From Lumbricus rubellus (taxonomy: Eukaryota; Annelida; Clitellata; Crassiclitellata; Lumbricidae), in contig OX243825.1 in NCBI GenBank assembly GCA_945859605.1, forward strand, positions 21,888,824 to 21,952,823: a stretch of 64,000 bases of DNA, in the 5' to 3' direction. This document shows, in pieces, positions 59,272 through 64,000 of the stretch. The translations under genes were made by a program, and so were the position numbers. The notes under the pieces were generated by a model. The model did no database searches. It was not told where the DNA came from and saw nothing but the letters and a program-made list of their open reading frames with translations. The stretch's first letter is position 1. The number at the start of each line of letters is the position of its first letter.

Positions 59272-59340
59272 GTTCAAGAATTTATATAGCGCCTCTTCAA
59301 AAGGTCTACTCAGAAGCGCTCCCGACTTTAGCACAAAAAA
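59272..59340 (-). mobile_element. LINE/SINE 3' tail fragment
   Basis: The reverse orientation shows GGGAGCGCTTCTGAGTAG then GAGGCGCTATATAAATTC, the shared 3' tail. Confidence 0.65.
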
Positions 59341-59517
59341 CACAGTTTGAGTTGAATGAAAAAAAACATGCTTCAGCAAGAGCCCGTGGATGCAGACGTA
59401 CGTGCAGTTCTTGTTCCATTCTAGACCATTGTTCCTCCTTTTTCGGTCGTGGGTAACAAAAATTTGTTGACCAAATCTGATGACCTTTATTTTAGTCATT
59501 TTAGTCGTGTGCTTCTC

Positions 59518-59616
59518 TGTCTCTGTCTCTGCCTCTGTCTCTGTCTCTCTCTTCTCTCATTCTATCTGTATGTCTGTCTGTTTGTCTGCCTGTCTGTCTG
59601 TTTCTCTCTCTCTTCT

Positions 59617-59666
<50 letters not shown>

Positions 59667-59702
59667 TTCTATCTGTTTGTCTGCCTGTCTGTCTGTCTGT
59701 CT

Positions 59703-59752
<50 letters not shown>

Positions 59753-59790
59753 CTCTCTTTCTATCTGTTTGTCTGCCTGTCTGTCTGTCT

Positions 59791-59822
<32 letters not shown>

Positions 59823-59900
59823 TTCTCTCTTTCTATCTGTATGTCTGTCTGTTTGTCTGCCTGTCTGTCTGTTTCTCTCTTTCTCTCTCCTCTCTCCCAC
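59518..59900. repeat. TCTC/TGTC pyrimidine array with higher-order units
   Basis: Four copies of a block that starts TTTCTATCTGT or ATTCTATCTGT, continues TGTCTGCCTGTCTG and ends in a pure TC run. Blocks start near 59,559, 59,667, 59,758 and 59,829. Confidence 0.9.
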
Positions 59901-60934
59901 CCTTTCTCGCTGTATTGACTGAAAGCTTGAATCCTGATGGGGAGGGCCACGTCCTGTGCAAATCTCTGGATGGGGGGAGGGCATTGCCGGATTGGCCCTT
60001 AGGTCCGCCCCGCCTTCTTCTTCTTTTCCCCTCCTTCTCATCCTCTTCCTTCATATCCTCCTCAATCCTCATTTGTCTCATTCATTTCAAATACCACATC
60101 AACTGAAAGAACCAAAAGATCTCAGAAATCGTCTCCACGTTAATTCGCTCGTGAATAAACTGGTGCCCTGCGCTTGGCTTTGAGGGGCGCTAAAAAATTG
60201 GAGATTACGATACGATTATACAAACATAAGGAGAGTATATTATATCGGCTAACTGTGCGATAATTTCTGCAATTCTAACGTTGCTGTCGCAAACGCATGC
60301 AAGTTATTAAACACACATTTATAAATGCGTAAATATGTGTACGTATAATGTATTATGTTTGTTTGTACGTGCACTTGTTATAGCGCCCCTTCAAGCTCTC
60401 TCTATAATCAGAGACGCTGGAACTTCGCCTCTTTAAATTAACACAAAATTTATTCATCTCTGTGTTGCGTTTGATTTCTGTGTTGACACGCAATCGTAAG
60501 AAGTCTACGTGCAACATGGTTGTATACAACTAGTCATCAGCATTGTGTTGTTCGCGCGTAACACTCGTGTTGTTGAGCGTATACGCCTATCAGTTACATT
60601 CATGGATAATCCACATTCAGAAAATCGCGTGTCGCTCTGAGCTTTGCTTTCATTCACCATATAGTACTCCAAAAGAAGTCGACAGGGAACCAAATAGATG
60701 GAAGAACGGACGGACGGACTTGACTGTGGCTATGGGAGGACTAGTGATGTTGGGTGGTGTGTAACCTGTTTTGCATGTCTATCGACAGGGAGCCGTGGAC
60801 GACGACGGGGAGGAGGACGAGGTCCTTATCGTGTAGACTGATTGTGCTTCTGCGTGTAGGGAACTGCGCCGCCTCCATTCCGGTCACGCACGTCTACTCA
60901 ATTTGGACCAACTTCTGTTCGCTCAAGTACAAGC
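59901..60934. other. Unannotated intergenic DNA
   Basis: A tail fragment TTATAGCGCCCCTTCAAG lies at 60,378. No gene supported. Confidence 0.45.
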
Positions 60935-61375
60935 CAATTTCCTCCACTTCCTCCTTCTTCTTCTCTTCTTCCTTCTCCTGTTTTCCTCCTCATCGCATTC
61001 CTTCTCTTGATTGATCCGCCTCCTACTTCTTCTCCTCCTCCTTCTCCTTCTCCAACTCTTTCCTTTTGTCTCTCTCATTAATCTTATCTTATATAGTCTT
61101 CCTGCCGGAATCCTTCTAGTCTTTTCATCCTTGTTTTTCATATTCGCCCTTTCCCTATATTATTATATCCCTGTTATTTGTCTTCCATCTCTCTCCTCTT
61201 CTTTATCCTCATCCCCTTGTGTTTCTGCCTCTGTCTTCATGATCCCCTATCCTTCGATTCTTTTTTGGTATCCATCTTTCTCCTTTTCTTTCCCTCTTCC
61301 TTCTCCTATCCATTCTCCTTCTCCTGGTTTCCTCCGCCTCTATCTCCTCCTATTCCCTCCGCCATTCATATGTCT
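60935..61375. repeat. Pyrimidine-rich (CTTCT/TCCTC) tract
   Basis: Low-complexity strand asymmetry over about 440 bp. The frames are Ser/Phe/Leu- or Arg/Glu-rich and not gene-like. Confidence 0.8.
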
Positions 61376-61639
61376 TTCACTCTCATTTTCCTTTGCATTG
61401 GATCATAACTCTGGTCCTCTGCGATGCAGTTGTAAAAGAACGCCCAGATTTCCATAGCTCCCAGTATGTATACAACAGAAGCTGATTTTGTGGTATGATG
61501 TTCTAATTTCCAAGCAAACATTAACTATGACTGTTGTTTGTTAGAACTGGTATTTAGAAAGACTGGTGCACTGATTAAAAAAGAGATCAATCTAAAAAAT
61601 TCAACTTCGATCAAACGATTAAATCCCATCATGAGTTTC

Positions 61640-62050
61640 ATCACTACCTTGAAAATTCTGCCATGATTCCTAATGACAGTCTTCAAAGTAGTGACTGACA
61701 CTTGTTACTAGTAATCATTCATAAAATTTATGAATGATTATCAGCGAAGAACTGCCACTCACTCATTAGAAGCTTCTGTCATCACCTGTAAAGAACTGCT
61801 AGTCGTTTACTTAAGGATTATGTCATGGATGATTAACAGAAAAGAACTGCCAGTCTTGAGGATTATGCCATGGATGATTAACATAAAAGAACTGCTAGTA
61901 GCCTAGTCACTACCTTGAGGATTCTACCATGGTTGACAACCAGTAAGGAACAGCGAGTTATTCAATGCTCTACCGAGTCTCCATTAAGTCACAACCTAGT
62001 ACCTTGAAGCCTCTGCCATTAACGATTAAAGAAAAAACTGATAGAAGAAC
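61640..62050. repeat. Degenerate 55-90-bp tandem repeat
   Basis: Blocks of AAAGAACTGCnAGTC...TTGAGGATTnTnCCATGG and GATGATTAAC recur at least five times between 61,690 and 62,040. Confidence 0.7.
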
Positions 62051-62185
62051 TAACTATATACAGCCGACGATCGCAATTACAATAATAATTACTTACCATT
62101 ATAATTATGAGGTTCCATCAAACAGACCTTGCATGCACAGCGAACACACCGCGCTGCAGGTATCTTGAGTAATCGGACCTCTGCG

Positions 62186-62508
62186 CAAGGCCGTAGCTAG
62201 GGGGTGTCTTGGGTGTCTGAACACCCCCCCCAAAAACGGAAAATGTAAAAAATAATATAACGCATTTACTAGCACATAATGTTAAAACCATGAAAACAGC
62301 CCCGAAATGAAAATTTAAATTAAAAATACTAGAATGCATTCACTAGCACATAATGAAAAAAACATGAAATTAAGCGAAAATGGTAAGAAAGCCGTTTCCG
62401 ACGACTAAAAACGGTCGTCAGAAATTTTGACGACTAAAAAAAGGTGGTCAGAAAATTTCCCCCGAAGAAACACACCCCCCCCCCAATCAAATCCTGGCTA
62501 CGGCCTTG
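62186..62508. mobile_element. hAT-type MITE, 323 bp, perfect 8-bp target duplication
   Basis: Ends CAAGGCCGTAGCTAGG and, inverted, CAAGGCCGTAGCCAGG. Flanked by CCTCTGCG on both sides (62,178-62,185 and 62,509-62,516). The interior has a direct repeat (CTAGCACATAATG). No transposase. Confidence 0.92.
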
Positions 62509-62516
62509 CCTCTGCG

Positions 62517-62995
62517 ATCAGATATCTACTTCCGTTCCTCACCGGAAACGAGGCTTTGCCCCCCGCGGTTCCAGCGATTATTGCGCCAAGGTGACCTTGA
62601 ACGGGTGACCAATTGCCACGGATGACATTACTCAGAGTCGGAAAGCTGTCCGCAGCGTCGGGCTGTTTTAATTCGGAAAGCCCTCAGCAAAGTGGAATAC
62701 CTTCAGCAAACTGGACAGTAACAAGACGACTGGAGAGGCAGAAAGGCCGCCATTAAGTCCCCGGATAATGAAGATTCAGGCGTACGAGATTCGCTGGAGA
62801 ACCGGATTTTCCTACGCCATCCAGTATGATTGGAATCATAATATTACTTCATGTTTTTCTCAGAGGCTCCAATTGTTTCGCTACTTCTATAGCACTCGGC
62901 AAATTTTATCACTCATTCACTCGTTCCATTATTCATTTTATACCAGGGTTTTTTAACGTGCAGTTGTACACAAACTGTGCAGTTCTAAATGAATT
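62517..62995. other. Unannotated intergenic DNA
   Basis: No gene recognised. Confidence 0.5.
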
Positions 62996-63322
62996 TGAAC
63001 AGCTGTAGAAGCACTTCTGTGCAGTTAAACCCAGCAAAAAGGTCATTGTCCTCCAATTGGAAGTAATTTATCATGGACGATGGTAAAGGAAAGAAAGAGT
63101 TGTGCAGTTCTAAAAATTCCTTTAAAGCAGCCCTGTTTCATACATTGCATATCGTGTAATTGATGTTTTTGGGAGCAACAAACTTGAACTTATTGAAAAA
63201 TCCGATTGTTGAGAGAGACAGCAAACGGCTACAGTGTACAGTTATGCAGTTGAAACAGTAATTTACAAGAACGCAGATTACAAAAGACATAAATCTTAAT
63301 TGCTAACAGAATAGACAGCTTG
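62996..63322 (+). repeat. Dispersed repeat, copy 2
   Basis: Same orientation as 12,996-13,322; see that entry. Similarity is interrupted by several indels. Confidence 0.75.
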
Positions 63323-63455
63323 CAAACACAAAGCACGTCCCGGGGCGCGATCTCGGTAGGCTACCTCTCGCTCTCCATGCCAGTGTGTTAGCCTATCCAA
63401 TACGCTTCCCATTTCCCCATGCATTGTCTATATATATTTATTTATTTATTTCGGA

Positions 63456-63735
63456 AATTTATATAGCGCCTGTTCAAGGTAGGTTACTCAGAAGCACTCC
63501 CGGCCCAACCACGGCTAAATAAAACAGTTTTTAGGTTCTTAAGGAACAGAGCGGAATGACCTCTGGGAATTAAGCGCAATGTAACAGGAAGACAGACCAT
63601 TCTAGGTGGTAGGACCAGCAACAGAGAATGAACGACGCTGTCGCATAGCAGTCCGTGAACGAGGAACCAGAAGCTCAATTTGGTTCGCCGATCGAAGGGT
63701 GGATCGACGCAGAACTCCTAAGGTGGAACAACAGA
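63456..63735 (-). mobile_element. CR1/L2-like LINE 3' end
   Basis: The minus strand reads LVPRSRTAMRQRRSFSVAGP, then FLKNLKTVLFSRGWAGSASE in another frame, typical of the end of a non-LTR reverse transcriptase. It is followed by GGGAGTGCTTCTGAGTAAC and AGGCGCTATATAAATTTC. A frameshift and a stop show that it is inactive. Confidence 0.75.
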
Positions 63736-63763
63736 GTTCTCGAAGCTAGTCACTCAATGCATC

Positions 63764-63765
<2 letters not shown>

Positions 63766-63822
<57 letters not shown>
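63766..63822. repeat. (TA)n microsatellite
   Basis: About 55 bp of TA, followed by mixed TG/TA sequence (63,870-63,960). Confidence 0.95.
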
Positions 63823-63825
<3 letters not shown>

Positions 63826-64000
63826 TATGTATATTTTGTATATTCATATACATGGAGGACCCGGTGGCGCATTGTATGTGCACGTGTGCATGGGTATATC
63901 CATGTGTATATCCATGTGTATGTGTATGTGTATACGTGTGTATGCGCATACATTATGTACATGTATATGGAAGTCAAGGTTGATCTTTTGCTGTTTCACG

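Overview
The window is nuclear DNA of an animal, most likely a marine invertebrate. Long simple-sequence arrays, tRNA-derived SINEs, CR1/L2-like LINE tails, hAT-type MITEs, a dead Tc1/mariner copy and two Polinton (Maverick/adintovirus-type) elements surround one intact host gene, an intronless rhodopsin-type GPCR. A deuterostome such as an echinoderm would fit the repeat mix and the receptor, but nothing seen here proves it. No rRNA, genuine tRNA or CRISPR feature was found.

Layout. 1-6.2 kb: right-hand part of a compact virus-like Polinton on the minus strand: two tandem fibre-like genes (one cut by the window edge), an adenain-like protease, a zinc-ribbon protein, a protein-primed family B DNA polymerase and a small Rho_N/SAP-like protein. 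6.2-9.4 kb: ACAT, GACA and GATA arrays. 9.4-19.5 kb: repeat graveyard with a 1.48-kb hAT-type element, LINE remnants, a Tc1/mariner pseudogene and a MITE filled with TTAGGG-like repeats. 20.3-23.0 kb: the GPCR, with its 3' end duplicated in tandem downstream and a 105-bp higher-order repeat upstream. 25-28 kb: tetranucleotide arrays and SINE/LINE tails.

28,541-36,818 is the main find. It is a complete element with about 420-bp near-identical terminal inverted repeats that start with AG, flanked by a perfect 6-bp target duplication ATCGTT. These are Polinton hallmarks, yet the only recognisable gene is a protein-primed DNA polymerase. That gene is split by introns: five coding exons (33,990 to 29,327, minus strand) join in frame at canonical GT/AG sites. 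A second, paralogous set of three 5' exons lies further upstream (34,562-35,491) in the same phases. Three evenly spaced p53-type decamers lie about 340 bp above the distal start codon. No integrase, ATPase, protease or capsid gene is visible inside, so the element looks like a minimal polymerase-only Polinton that depends on partners supplied in trans, possibly by fuller Polintons such as the one at the left edge.

36.8-64 kb: no convincing host gene. It holds SINEs, three more complete MITEs, a 15-bp minisatellite open in three frames, other minisatellites, LINE 3' fragments and a 200-bp assembly gap.
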